A stretch of DNA of 64,000 nt from JBGPEQ01 sp050180895 (GCA_050180895.1 JBFXDS010000002.1:496001-560000); one strand, 5' to 3'; counted from the stretch's first letter, positions 42,653 through 51,692 are shown. The notes: generated from the sequence alone by a model not told the origin. A program made the numbers and translations.

Positions 42653-43894
42653 TCAGTGCCCCACCGACGCAGCGCCCTTCTCGCCGACCTGGGCGAACTC
42701 CACGAAGCGGTCGAGGCGGAAGGCCTGCAGGATGTCCGGCACCTTGCCGGTGGCGACCGTCTCGGCCATGCGCTTGCCGCAGACGGGCGTCGCCTTGAAG
42801 CCCCAGGTGCCCCAGCCGGCGTCGATGTAGTAATTCTCGACGGGGGTCAGCCCCATGACCGGACTGAAGTCCGGCGTCATGTCGGCCATGCCGGCCCACT
42901 GGCGCAGCACCGTGACGTTGTCGAGGAACGGGAACAGCTCGAGCATGTGGCCGAGCAGCCCCTCCTTGAAGTCGAGCGTCGAGCGCGTCGAGTAGAGGCT
43001 GTAGGGATCGGTCGAGCCGCCCATCACCAGCTCGCCGCGCGGCGTCTGCGAGATGTAAATATGCAGGCTGCCGGAGACGACGATCTGGTCGAGGAACGGC
43101 TTCAGCGGCACGGAGACGCAGGCCTGCAGCGGGATGGTGCGGATCGGCAGGCGGAAGCCCGCCATCTTCGCCACCCGCGAACTGGAGCCGGCGACCGCCT
43201 GCATGGCGCGGCTACAGTGGATGGTGCCGCGGCTGGTTTCGACTCCCTTGAGGCGGCCGTTCTCGACGATGATGCCGATGACTTCGGTCTGCGTGTGGAT
43301 CTCGACGCCCATCGCCATCGCGCCCCTGGCATAGCCCCAGGCGACGGCGTCGTGGCGGGCGATGGCGCCGGGCGGATGGTAGAGCGCGCCGAGCACGGGA
43401 TAGCGGACGTCCTCCGACAGGTTCATCGACGGGCACAGGCGGCGGATCTCGTCGGTGAAGATCAGCTCGGAGTTCACGCCGAGATGCTTGTTGACCTCGG
43501 CCCGCCAGCGGCTGGTGCGGATCGCCGCGTCGGTGTGCGCCAGGGTGAAGTGGCCGCGCTCGGAATAGAGGATGTTGTAGCCGAAGTCGTTGCTGAGGTC
43601 CTTGTAGAGGCTCAGCGACTCGTCATAGAAGCGCACGCCCTCCGGCGTCAGGTAGTTCGAGCGGATGATCGCCGTGTTGCGCGCGGTGTTGCCGCCGGCG
43701 AGATAGCCTTTCTCGATCACCGCCACGTTGGTGATGCCGTGGTCGCGCGCCAGGTAGTAGGCCGCGGCCACGCCATGGCCGCCGCCGCCGATGATGACGA
43801 CGTCGTAGCTGCGCTTCAGTTCGGTCGGCCAGGGGAAATCGTGCGCCGCCGGGTAATGCCGGCTGAAACCATACTTCAAAAGTCCGAAGGGCAT
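42653..43894 (-). CDS. soxB: Sarcosine oxidase/N-methylglutamate dehydrogenase beta subunit
   Basis: 413 aa FAD/FMN subunit. DVVIIGGGGHGVAAAYYLAR near residue 30 binds FAD. GYLAGGNTARNTAIIRSNYL and ARHDAVAWGYARGA (His is the probable covalent FMN site) are subunit signatures. The C-terminal YIDAGWGTWGFKATPVCGKR closes the flavin site. It is the catalytic subunit for demethylation of the N-methyl substrate. ATG 43894 (MPFGLLKYGFSRHYP) matches the family start. Confidence 0.92.
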   Translation of the reverse strand: MPFGLLKYGFSRHYPAAHDFPWPTELKRSYDVVIIGGGGHGVAAAYYLARDHGITNVAVIEKGYLAGGNTARNTAIIRSNYLTPEGVRFYDESLSLYKDLSNDFGYNILYSERGHFTLAHTDAAIRTSRWRAEVNKHLGVNSELIFTDEIRRLCPSMNLSEDVRYPVLGALYHPPGAIARHDAVAWGYARGAMAMGVEIHTQTEVIGIIVENGRLKGVETSRGTIHCSRAMQAVAGSSSRVAKMAGFRLPIRTIPLQACVSVPLKPFLDQIVVSGSLHIYISQTPRGELVMGGSTDPYSLYSTRSTLDFKEGLLGHMLELFPFLDNVTVLRQWAGMADMTPDFSPVMGLTPVENYYIDAGWGTWGFKATPVCGKRMAETVATGKVPDILQAFRLDRFVEFAQVGEKGAASVGH

Positions 43895-44164
43895 GATCGG
43901 GCGGGGTCTCGCGTCGGTTGGCAACGCCATCGGCCGATGGCCGCGACGCGCCGCCGGCGGACCGGAGTCGTCGCACGCCAGACCCTACCCAGCGGTTTCA
44001 TGCCGTGCAAGATTTTTTCCTCCAATGCAGCGCCGTAAACGCTTGAAAGATGGCTTGAATCCGTTGACCTCGGACGGCACCGCCGGCAACCGGTCGCGGC
44101 ACGCGGCTTGCGTCACCGGCGTCGAGGCCGCACATTTCCGGCCGCCGTACCGGACGGAACCGCA

Positions 44165-44764
44165 ATGTCCCCTCATCCGCCACGCAACCTCGTGCTCACG
44201 GCACCGGCCGCGGCAGCCCTGCGTGACGGTTTCCTCGGCTGGCAGTGCCGCATCCGCCAGCTGTCGGCGCGCCAGGCCGGCGGACGGCCCATGCCGGGCA
44301 TGCGACCGCGCGTCGTTACGCCGCACGGTCACGAGCTGTCCCCCGGGATCACCGTGCTGATCGTCGAAGCGGATCCGGCGGACAGCACGGCTTTGTTCAA
44401 GCACCAGTATCTCAAGACCAACGATCCGATCGAGCGCTACGACAAGGTCCTGGAAATCCTCGCCGGCACCTATTTTCAACACCCTGCCGACTTCGCCGAC
44501 GCGATGACGGCGTCGTTCGGTCCGACCGCCACGGTCGTGGCGCAGCTCCTGACCCATGGCGCCTGTGTGCTGGAATTCGAGCAATATCCACAGGCCTATC
44601 GGCTGCCCTGCAGGGTCAGCGAACTGGCGAGCGCGGACGAGTTCTATCAGGCGACCTATTGGCACAACCGCATGTTCAACCCGAGCATGCCGCCGGGCCT
44701 GCGCATCCTCTCCTTCACGCCGGATTGGCCGCATGCGGCTGGCTGGCAGATCGAGGAGGATTGA
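44165..44764 (+). CDS. Hypothetical protein
   Basis: 199 aa, soluble, no recognised domain. Distinct segments include LRDGFLGWQCRIRQLSARQA, ITVLIVEADPADSTALFKHQ and HGACVLEFEQYPQAYRLPCR. It is divergent from the soxBDAG operon across 270 nt, so co-regulation is possible. It converges on chaC with a 13-nt gap. ATG 44165 is selected because sequence before it looks non-coding. Confidence 0.6.
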   Translation: MSPHPPRNLVLTAPAAAALRDGFLGWQCRIRQLSARQAGGRPMPGMRPRVVTPHGHELSPGITVLIVEADPADSTALFKHQYLKTNDPIERYDKVLEILAGTYFQHPADFADAMTASFGPTATVVAQLLTHGACVLEFEQYPQAYRLPCRVSELASADEFYQATYWHNRMFNPSMPPGLRILSFTPDWPHAAGWQIEED

Positions 44765-44777
44765 GCCGGGGACAGCG

Positions 44778-45443
44778 TCAACCCGATGCTGCCGCCAGAC
44801 GCCTGGCAACCATGGCCTGCAGCCGCCACAACCGCCGATCACGGATGCCCAACTCCTCGAGATGCGTCACCGTTTCCAGGAGGTACTCGGCGCATGAGCC
44901 GACATGGCCGCAGGCCTGCGCCAACGCGTCGGCGACCGCCTCGTCGCTGAGCCGGCCGGTGTAGCGCTCGTGCGCCCGGTTGATGACGAACACGATGGCG
45001 CGAACGGTGCCGCCATCCATCCGCACGTCGACCCAGCGCGGCACGTAGGCCCCGGTCAGCATTTCCCGCGCCCAGACGGTCCGGAGCGCCTCGTCGCGGT
45101 CCTGTTCGGCCAGGCGGTAGACGACGCCGCGGCAGATGCCGCCGCCCTCGAGCCCGAGCATCAGCCCCGGCACTTCCGGCGTGCCGCGGAACCGCTTCAG
45201 CAGCAAGCAGAACTGCCGGTGATAGCCGTGAATCGTGCCGATGCGCCGCTCGACGAACGGAAACCCCGGCTTCCAGATCAGCGATCCATATGCGAATACC
45301 CACACCGGTTGTCGCGCGCGCGGATGCGTCAATGTCGCCGCCAGCGAGGCGGCGCGCGTCTCGTCCGTCAGATAGCCCGGCGTCGGCCCGGGATCGTGGC
45401 CGACAGGCGGGATGCGCGCGATGAGGTCGCGGGTCAGGTGCAT
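44778..45443 (-). CDS. chaC: ChaC-family gamma-glutamylcyclotransferase
   Basis: 221 aa. The hallmark substrate loop VWVFAYGSLIWKPGFPF begins near residue 49, followed by GYHRQFCLLLKRFRGTPEVP, LMLGLEGGGICRGVVYRLAE and AIVFVINRAHERYTGRLSDE. ChaC enzymes split glutathione into 5-oxoproline and Cys-Gly. In this neighbourhood of gamma-glutamyl amine chemistry a wider gamma-glutamyl substrate range is conceivable, but that is speculation. Confidence 0.9.
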   Translation of the reverse strand: MHLTRDLIARIPPVGHDPGPTPGYLTDETRAASLAATLTHPRARQPVWVFAYGSLIWKPGFPFVERRIGTIHGYHRQFCLLLKRFRGTPEVPGLMLGLEGGGICRGVVYRLAEQDRDEALRTVWAREMLTGAYVPRWVDVRMDGGTVRAIVFVINRAHERYTGRLSDEAVADALAQACGHVGSCAEYLLETVTHLEELGIRDRRLWRLQAMVARRLAAASG

Positions 45444-45699
45444 AGCTGAGAAGTCGCGCGGAACACCGGCACGCGCCGTCCGGTCATCCGCAAGCCGTGC
45501 CGCCGCGATCCGGCAGCCGCCACCATTTTTCCGATCCTGTCGGGGTGCGTATTCATCGTCCGTGAGCCCACAATGACCGCTGGCTCCGGGCAAGACAACC
45601 GGGCTGCCCGCGCTTGGGCATCGATGTCGCATTGCTCCCGTCGTGCGCGTCTGGTAGCACTGGCTTCGTTGCAAATAGTTCTGAATAGCGACCTGGAGC

Positions 45700-47409
45700 A
45701 TGGCGCACACCGTCCAGTCACCGGCGATCACGCCGACGCACCGTGGCTCTGCGTTGCGCGGGCTCCGGGCCGTGATCAAGCCGGGCTGGGGCTTGCTGGC
45801 GGCGCTGGTGCTGGTCGCCGTCGTCGCCGCCCCTGTCATCGCCGTGTTCGCCTTCGTGTTCCGGCCGACGGAGGGGCTGTGGACGCACCTCGTCCACACG
45901 CTACTGATCGAGTATGTGCAGAACACGGTCCTGCTCGGGGTCGGAGTGGGGCTGGCCACGATCGTCATCGGCACGGGCTGCGCCTGGCTGGTGGTGATGT
46001 GCGAGTTTCCGGGTCGGCGCTGGCTCGATTGGGCGCTGGTGCTGCCGCTGGCAATGCCGGCCTACGTCCTCGCCTATGCGTATACCGACTTTTTGCAGTT
46101 CACCGGGCCGGTCCAGGGCCTGATCCGCGAGATGACGGGATGGGGCTGGCAGGACTACTGGTTCCCGCCGATCCACTCCGCTGGCGGTGCCATCTTTGTG
46201 CTGACGATGGCGTTCTATCCCTATGTCTACGTTCTGGCCAGAGCGGCTTTCCTGGATCAGTCGGTATGCGCGCTCGAAGTCAGTCGCACGCTCGGGTGCT
46301 CGCCTTGGGGTGCGTTCCTGCGGGTCGGGCTGCCGCTGGCGCGGCCGGCGATCGCCACCGGCGCCGGCTTCGTCGTCATGGAAACGCTCGCCGACTTCGG
46401 CGCGGTGAAGTATTTCGAAGTGGCGACGTTCACGACCGGCATCTACCGGGCCTGGTTCGCCTACGGCAACCCGGCGGCGGCCGCACAGCTCGCGTCGCTG
46501 CTGCTGCTGTCCGTGTTCGCCGTGCTGCTGCTCGAACGCTGGAGCCGGGGGCGGCGCCAATACGCACATACCTCCGCGCGCTACCGCGAGCTGCGGGCCA
46601 TGCCGCTCACGGGCACGCGCGCGCTCGCGGCGATGCTGTCCTGCGTCCTCCCCCTGGCCTTCGGCTTCGTCCTCCCCGCCATCGTGCTCGTGCGCATGGC
46701 CGCACATTCGGGCGAACCCGTCACCCTGTCCCGCTTGGCCCAGCTGGGCAGCAACACCGTGCAGATCGGCGCACTGGCGAGCCTGCTGGCCGTTGGCGTG
46801 GCGCTGCTCGCCGTCTACGCCGTGAAACGCGATGGCCGGCCGCTCAGCCGTGGACTCATACGGATCGCGCTGCTTGGCTATGCCACGCCCGGCGTGGTGA
46901 TCGCCGTCGGCATCCTCATCGCCATCGGGGCGTTCGATGCCGCCATCGACAAGAGCGCACGGGCGCTGTTCGGAGTCTCCACCGGCTTGGTGCTGGCCGG
47001 CACCATCGTCGCCGTGCTCTATGGCTGCCTGGCGCGCTTCTTCGCCGTTGCGTTCAGTCCGCTCGATGCCGGCCTGGCGCGGGTCAAGCGCAGCTTCGAG
47101 GATGTCGCCCGCACCCTCGGGACGACGCCGGGCGGCGTCCTCGCCCGCATCCATCTGCCGCTGATGCGCGGCAGCGTGTTGACGGCGATGCTTCTCGTCT
47201 TCGTCGAGGTGCTGAAGGAACTGCCGGCGACGATGATCCTGCGGCCGTTCAACTTCGACACCTTGGCCACCGAGGCATTTCGGTTTGCCACGACGGAGCG
47301 CCTCGACGCGGCCGCCGCGCCGGCCCTCATCATCGTCGCCGTCGGGCTCATTCCCGTCCTCGTCCTGTGCCGCACGATCCGGCGCTCGCGGCCTGGCAGC
47401 ACGGCCTAG
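45700..47409 (+). CDS. fbpB: Ferric iron ABC transporter permease (FbpB type)
   Basis: 569 aa with two homologous six-helix halves, the fused FbpB/ThiP architecture. EAA loops read EVSRTLGCSPWGAFLRVGLP in half one and EDVARTLGTTPGGVLARIHL in half two. It forms the inner-membrane channel. Its partner ATPase begins 2 nt after the stop, and the substrate-binding protein is encoded convergently downstream. A weak Fur-like TGCAAATAGTTCTGA lies at 45670-45684, just before the ATG. Confidence 0.92.
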   Translation: MAHTVQSPAITPTHRGSALRGLRAVIKPGWGLLAALVLVAVVAAPVIAVFAFVFRPTEGLWTHLVHTLLIEYVQNTVLLGVGVGLATIVIGTGCAWLVVMCEFPGRRWLDWALVLPLAMPAYVLAYAYTDFLQFTGPVQGLIREMTGWGWQDYWFPPIHSAGGAIFVLTMAFYPYVYVLARAAFLDQSVCALEVSRTLGCSPWGAFLRVGLPLARPAIATGAGFVVMETLADFGAVKYFEVATFTTGIYRAWFAYGNPAAAAQLASLLLLSVFAVLLLERWSRGRRQYAHTSARYRELRAMPLTGTRALAAMLSCVLPLAFGFVLPAIVLVRMAAHSGEPVTLSRLAQLGSNTVQIGALASLLAVGVALLAVYAVKRDGRPLSRGLIRIALLGYATPGVVIAVGILIAIGAFDAAIDKSARALFGVSTGLVLAGTIVAVLYGCLARFFAVAFSPLDAGLARVKRSFEDVARTLGTTPGGVLARIHLPLMRGSVLTAMLLVFVEVLKELPATMILRPFNFDTLATEAFRFATTERLDAAAAPALIIVAVGLIPVLVLCRTIRRSRPGSTA

Positions 47410-47411
47410 AC

Positions 47412-48485
47412 GTGGAGAAGACTGCCCTCAGCCTCGTCGAGGTCGAGCACGCCTACGGCGATACCGTGGCCTTGCGTAATGTCGCGCTCGATGTCCGCAA
47501 GGAAGAGATCCTCTGCCTTCTCGGACCGTCGGGGTGCGGCAAGACCACCATTCTCCGCATTGCGGCGGGGCTGGAAACGCCGCGGCGCGGCACCGTGCGG
47601 ATCGGCGACCGCATCGTCGCCGGCGAGGGCATCTTCGTGCCGCCGGAGAAGCGCGACGTCGGACTGCTGTTCCAGGACTACGCCCTGTTTCCGCATCTGA
47701 CCGTGGCCGACAACATCGCCTTCGGCCTGCGCGGTCTGCCGGCGGCCGAGCAGACCCGGCGCATCCAGGAACTGCTCGACCTCACCCACCTCCAAGACCG
47801 CGGGCAATCCTATCCGCACATGCTGTCGGGTGGCGAGCAGCAGCGGGCCGCCCTGGCGCGGGCGCTGGCGCCGGGGCCTCACGTCCTGCTGCTCGACGAG
47901 CCCTTCTCCGACCTCGATACGCAGCTGCGCCAGCGCGTGCGCGATGAGACGCTTCACGTCCTGAAGCAGGTCGGCACCGCGGTCGTGCTGGTGACGCATG
48001 ATCCGGAAGAAGCGCTGTTCATGGCCGACCGCATCGCGCTGATGCGGGCGGGCCGCATCGTGCAGGTGGGCGAGCCGACGGACCTCTACTTCCACCCGGT
48101 CGACGCGTTCGCAGCCGAATTCTTCGGCGAGGTGAACCGCATACCCGCGCGCGTGTCCGGCAACCGGGTGTCGTCCCCGTTCGGCCCGTTGCCGGCCGGC
48201 GGCATCGCCGACGGCACGTCCGTGACATGCCTGATCCGTTCGGAAGCGTTGAAGCTGGACACGCAGCCGCGCAACGGCCAAGGCCCACCCCACGCCGTCG
48301 TCGAGGCCGCGCGCCTGCTCGGCCGATCGAGCCTGATCCACCTGCATACCCACCCGTCAACCGGCCAGGCCCTGCACCTGCACGCGCGTGCGATGGGCGT
48401 CAATCTCCTGGCGCCGGGGACGGAGGTCTGGATCGACGTCGATCCGCGCCTGGTGTTCATATTTCCGAACGAAGCGACGCCATAG
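47412..48485 (+). CDS. fbpC: Ferric iron ABC transporter ATP-binding protein (FbpC type)
   Basis: 357 aa starting at GTG 47412. Walker A is LLGPSGCGKTTILRIAAGLE, the Q-loop LLFQDYALFPHLTVADNIAF, the signature LSGGEQQRAALARALA, Walker B HVLLLDEPFSDLD and the switch His in VLVTHDPEEA. A C-terminal TOBE-like regulatory domain follows residue 240. It energises iron uptake with the upstream permease. Confidence 0.93.
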   Translation: MEKTALSLVEVEHAYGDTVALRNVALDVRKEEILCLLGPSGCGKTTILRIAAGLETPRRGTVRIGDRIVAGEGIFVPPEKRDVGLLFQDYALFPHLTVADNIAFGLRGLPAAEQTRRIQELLDLTHLQDRGQSYPHMLSGGEQQRAALARALAPGPHVLLLDEPFSDLDTQLRQRVRDETLHVLKQVGTAVVLVTHDPEEALFMADRIALMRAGRIVQVGEPTDLYFHPVDAFAAEFFGEVNRIPARVSGNRVSSPFGPLPAGGIADGTSVTCLIRSEALKLDTQPRNGQGPPHAVVEAARLLGRSSLIHLHTHPSTGQALHLHARAMGVNLLAPGTEVWIDVDPRLVFIFPNEATP

Positions 48486-48549
48486 AATGCCGGCGGCGCC
48501 GCCCGCGAGGACGACGCCGCCATCCGAAATTTCGGGCGATTGCGCCCGC

Positions 48550-49572
48550 CTACTTCCAGCCGGCGCGGTCCATGATCTTCGCGGCTTCGGCGCTGTTGGC
48601 GGCATAGGTGGCGGCGTTCAACGAGTCGTGCTTGAAGTCGCCGAAGCTGGCCAGCACCGGATGCGGCTTCACCTCGGGATTGACGGGATATTCGAAGCTC
48701 ACGTCGGCGAAATAGCGTTGCGCCTCCGGCGAGACGAGGTATTCGAGGAACTTGACGGCGTTCTCCTGGTTCGGCGCCGATTTGATGACGCCGGCACCGC
48801 TGACGTTCACGTGGGTGCCGCGGTCACCCTGATTGGGGAAGAAGACCGCCAGCTTCTCGGCAATCGCCTTCTCCTCCGGCTTGTCCGAGGCGACCAGCCG
48901 GGCGAAGTAGTAAGTATTGGAGATCGCGATGTCGCCGACGCCGGCGGCGACCGCCTTGATCTGGTCGGTGTCGCCGCCTTCCGGCGGCCGCGCCATGTTG
49001 GCAACGAGGCCGCGCGCCCACTCTTCGGCCTTTTCCGGGCCGTCGGCGGCGATGATCGAACCCATTAGGCTCAGGTTGTAGACGTTGGTACTGCTGCGCA
49101 CGACGATCTTGCCTTTGAACTTCGGATCGGCGAGCGCCTCATAGGTCGAGAGGTCGGCGGGATTGACGCGTTCCTTGTCATAGACGAGGACGCGGGCGCG
49201 CACGGCCACGCCGTACCACAGTCCGTCGGGATGGCGCAGATGGGCGGGGACGTCCTTCTCGAGGATATCGCTCTTGACCGGAGCGAACAGATCCTTGTCT
49301 GCCGCAAAGGCCAAACGTCCGGCATCGACGGTAATGAAGATATCGGCCGGACTGTTGGCGCCTTCCGACTCCATGCGCTGGATGAGCTCGTCGTGATTGC
49401 CCTCGACGACGTTGACCTTGATCCCGGTCTCCTTGGTGAAGCCGTCCCACAACTGCTGATCGGTGCCGTAGTGGCGCGCGTTGTAGACGTTCACCTCCTG
49501 CGCCACGGCGCTGCCGAGCACACCGAGAGACAGCACCGCGCCGATGACGGTGCCGAGCATACGTTGTTTCAT
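48550..49572 (-). CDS. fbpA: Periplasmic ferric iron-binding protein (FbpA/FutA type)
   Basis: 340 aa. Signal peptide MLGTVIGAVLSLGVLGSAVA ends before EVNVYNARHYGTDQQLWDGF. Adjacent tyrosines in ISNTYYFARL match the Fe3+ ligands of the FbpA fold. It delivers iron to the FbpBC complex encoded convergently 65 nt away. Two Fur-like boxes sit just upstream of its start, consistent with iron repression. Confidence 0.92.
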   Translation of the reverse strand: MKQRMLGTVIGAVLSLGVLGSAVAQEVNVYNARHYGTDQQLWDGFTKETGIKVNVVEGNHDELIQRMESEGANSPADIFITVDAGRLAFAADKDLFAPVKSDILEKDVPAHLRHPDGLWYGVAVRARVLVYDKERVNPADLSTYEALADPKFKGKIVVRSSTNVYNLSLMGSIIAADGPEKAEEWARGLVANMARPPEGGDTDQIKAVAAGVGDIAISNTYYFARLVASDKPEEKAIAEKLAVFFPNQGDRGTHVNVSGAGVIKSAPNQENAVKFLEYLVSPEAQRYFADVSFEYPVNPEVKPHPVLASFGDFKHDSLNAATYAANSAEAAKIMDRAGWK

Positions 49573-49590
49573 CCGTAGATCCTCGCGCGT

Positions 49591-49654
49591 TGCAATTTAT
49601 TCGCAGTTGCATAATAGACGGCGAACACCCTGCGGCAAGTGATATTCATTCGCA
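49591..49654 (-). promoter_or_regulatory. Two Fur-like boxes upstream of fbpA
   Basis: On the minus strand TGCGAATAAATTGCA (49605-49591) and TGCGAATGAATATCA (49654-49640) share TGCGAATNAATNNCA and resemble the alphaproteobacterial Fur-family consensus with TGCGAAT/ATTCGCA arms. Both lie within about 80 nt of the fbpA start codon. Confidence 0.55.
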
Positions 49655-49687
49655 AATTAAGAGGTTCACGAATTCGTGAGCGGGGCA

Positions 49688-49718
49688 AGGAAAATAGAGG
49701 CGGCCCGTTGGCCGCCTT
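49688..49718 (-). terminator. Rho-independent terminator of the glx cluster
   Basis: On the minus strand an 8-bp stem AGGCGGCC/GGCCGCCT with a 4-nt loop is followed by TCTATTTTCC. It lies about 37 nt past the stop of the 157-aa gene, marking the 3' end of the operon. Confidence 0.75.
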
Positions 49719-49754
49719 CACGTCGACGACGACGCAGTGCCGTTTGCGCGACGG

Positions 49755-50228
49755 TTAGAACTTCGCGTAGGTCTTCTTCAGGTCCACGAGCGGATGCTTG
49801 CGGGACATCTGGAACTTGATCAGCAGTTCGCGCGCGATCATGTCGCGGTCCTGCTGGTTGTCGGGCAGCTTGATGCTCGGCGGCACCACCACCCAGCCGT
49901 TGACGTTGCGGTCGAAGACCGCCGCCTTGCCCTCCTCATAGCCCATATGCACGTCCTCGAGCCAGTTGAGGTCGTCCCAGCCCATCAATTCCAGGTATTT
50001 CTTCAGGAACGGTGTCAACCGCCTGTAATCCGGCAATAAATTGACGTCGTAACGATAGCCGATATGCTGCCCGATCTCCTTCTCGCGGGCCGTGTCGATG
50101 CCCGCCGTCTTCAGGAAGTGATCGATGTGCTTGGGATCCGTGGCCTTGCCCTTCGCGGCCGGCTTGGGTTTCAGCCGGGTCACGTTCGAGGCCTTGCCGC
50201 GACCGCCATTCGATTTCTTTGCTGCCAT
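49755..50228 (-). CDS. Conserved-looking hypothetical protein, last gene of the glx cluster
   Basis: 157 aa. The N-terminal 30 residues are basic and disordered (KSNGGRGKASNVTRLKPKPA). The rest is compact: KHIDHFLKTAGIDTAREKEI, RYDVNLLPDYRRLTPFLKKY and NGWVVVPPSIKLPDNQQDRD. No known domain is recognised. It starts 12 nt after the GlxD stop and precedes the terminator, so it belongs to the operon and may be an assembly or accessory subunit of the glutamate-synthase-like enzyme. Confidence 0.7.
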   Translation of the reverse strand: MAAKKSNGGRGKASNVTRLKPKPAAKGKATDPKHIDHFLKTAGIDTAREKEIGQHIGYRYDVNLLPDYRRLTPFLKKYLELMGWDDLNWLEDVHMGYEEGKAAVFDRNVNGWVVVPPSIKLPDNQQDRDMIARELLIKFQMSRKHPLVDLKKTYAKF

Positions 50229-50239
50229 CTCCGATACTC

Positions 50240-51622
50240 CTAGTAGCGGGTCATGTCGGGGCGGCCGACCGTGTGCTGCGTTCCCGCGAGCGGCACCATG
50301 GCCATGGCCGACGCCTCCATGGTGAGCGCCGCCAGATCCTCCGGCTCGAGGCTGTGGACGTTGGTCTTGCCGCAGGCGCGCGCCATCATCTGGCATTCCA
50401 TGGTGAGCGTGTGCAGGAAGTTGTAGACGCGCTCGGCCGCGGCGTCGGGATCGAGACGCTTGCGCAGCACCGGATCCTGCGTCGTCACGCCGACCGGGCA
50501 GCGGCCGGTATGGCAGTGATAGCAGTAGCCGGCTTCGACGCCGATCTCCTTCACATAGTCGGCCTCGGGGATCTCCTTGTTGCAGTTGAGGGCCATCAGC
50601 GCCGCATGGCCGATGGCGACGGCATCGGCGCCGAGCGCCAGGGCCTTGGCCACGTCGCCGCCGTTGCGGATGCCGCCGGCGTAGACCAGGCTGATCTCGC
50701 CGCTCTTGCCGAGATCGTCGAGCGCCTTGCGCGCCTGCCGGATGGCGGCGATGCCGGGAACGCCGGTGTCTTCCGTGGCGATATGCGGGCCGGCGCCGGT
50801 GGAGCCTTCCATGCCGTCGAGATAGATCGAATCCGGCCCGGTCTTGATGGCCATGCGCACGTCGTCATAGACGCGCGCCGCGCCCAGCTTCAGCTGGATC
50901 GGGATCTGGCCGTCGGTGGCCTCGCGGATCTCGTTGATCTTGAGGGCGAGGTCGTCGGGCCCCAGCCAGTCCGGATGCCGGGCGGGCGAGCGCTGGTCGA
51001 TGCCGGCCGGCAGCGAGCGCATCTCCGCCACTTGGTCGGTGACCTTCTGGCCCATCAGATGGCCGCCGAGGCCGACCTTGCAGCCCTGGCCGATGAAGAA
51101 CTCGCAGGCATCGGCCAGCCGCAGATGGTGCGGGTTGAAGCCATAGCGCGACTGAATGCACTGGTAGAACCATTTCGAGGAATAGCGGCGCTCGTCCGGG
51201 ATCATGCCGCCCTCGCCGGAGCAGGTCGCCGTGCCGGCCATGGTGGCGCCGCGGGCGAGCGCGATCTTCGCCTCGAAGGAGAGCGCGCCGAAGCTCATGC
51301 CGGTGATGTAGACGGGGATGTCCAGCACCAGCGGCCGCTTGGCCTTGGGCCCGATGACCGTCTCGGTGAGGCACTTCTCGCGGTAGCCCTCGATGACGAA
51401 GCGCGTCAGGGTGCCGGGCAGGAACGTCAGGTCGTCCCAATGCGGGATCTTCTTGAACAACGAGAAGCCGCGCATGCGGTAGCGGCCGAGCTCGGACTTG
51501 ATATGAATGTCGTCGATGACCTCGGGCGTGAAGATTTGGCTCTGTCCGAGCAGGCTCCGGTTGCGCGCCGACTTCTTCGTCGTCGGCAGTTCCTTCGGCG
51601 CGACTCTGCGTTCTCTTCCCAT
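50240..51622 (-). CDS. glxD: Glutamate synthase-like FMN/Fe-S subunit (GlxD / MgsC type)
   Basis: 460 aa, the stand-alone FMN-binding GltS domain. Key segments are VYITGMSFGALSFEAKIALA, TCSGEGGMIPDERRYSSKWF and DSIYLDGMEGSTGAGPHIAT. The Fe-S cysteines lie in YCYHCHTGRCPVGVTTQDP. In N-methylglutamate synthase the homologous MgsC joins the amine to 2-oxoglutarate. Substrate specificity here is inferred from the operon (GS-like ligase plus DAO-family oxidase). Confidence 0.88.
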   Translation of the reverse strand: MGRERRVAPKELPTTKKSARNRSLLGQSQIFTPEVIDDIHIKSELGRYRMRGFSLFKKIPHWDDLTFLPGTLTRFVIEGYREKCLTETVIGPKAKRPLVLDIPVYITGMSFGALSFEAKIALARGATMAGTATCSGEGGMIPDERRYSSKWFYQCIQSRYGFNPHHLRLADACEFFIGQGCKVGLGGHLMGQKVTDQVAEMRSLPAGIDQRSPARHPDWLGPDDLALKINEIREATDGQIPIQLKLGAARVYDDVRMAIKTGPDSIYLDGMEGSTGAGPHIATEDTGVPGIAAIRQARKALDDLGKSGEISLVYAGGIRNGGDVAKALALGADAVAIGHAALMALNCNKEIPEADYVKEIGVEAGYCYHCHTGRCPVGVTTQDPVLRKRLDPDAAAERVYNFLHTLTMECQMMARACGKTNVHSLEPEDLAALTMEASAMAMVPLAGTQHTVGRPDMTRY

Positions 51623-51644
51623 CGTGCGAACTCCTTGTAAGGGT

Positions 51645-51692
51645 GTAGGGGCGGCCGGCGGCCGCCCGCAGGCGCGCGGCGCGCGCCCCTAC
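51645..51692. repeat. GC-rich palindromic element abutting the glxC stop codon
   Basis: GTAGGGGCGGCCGGCGGCCG through GCGCGCGCCCCTAC is an extended palindrome whose right end includes the glxC stop. The inverse copy is at 11116-11161. It lies in the 66-nt gap between glxC and glxD, where a strong hairpin could alter subunit stoichiometry. Confidence 0.75.
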
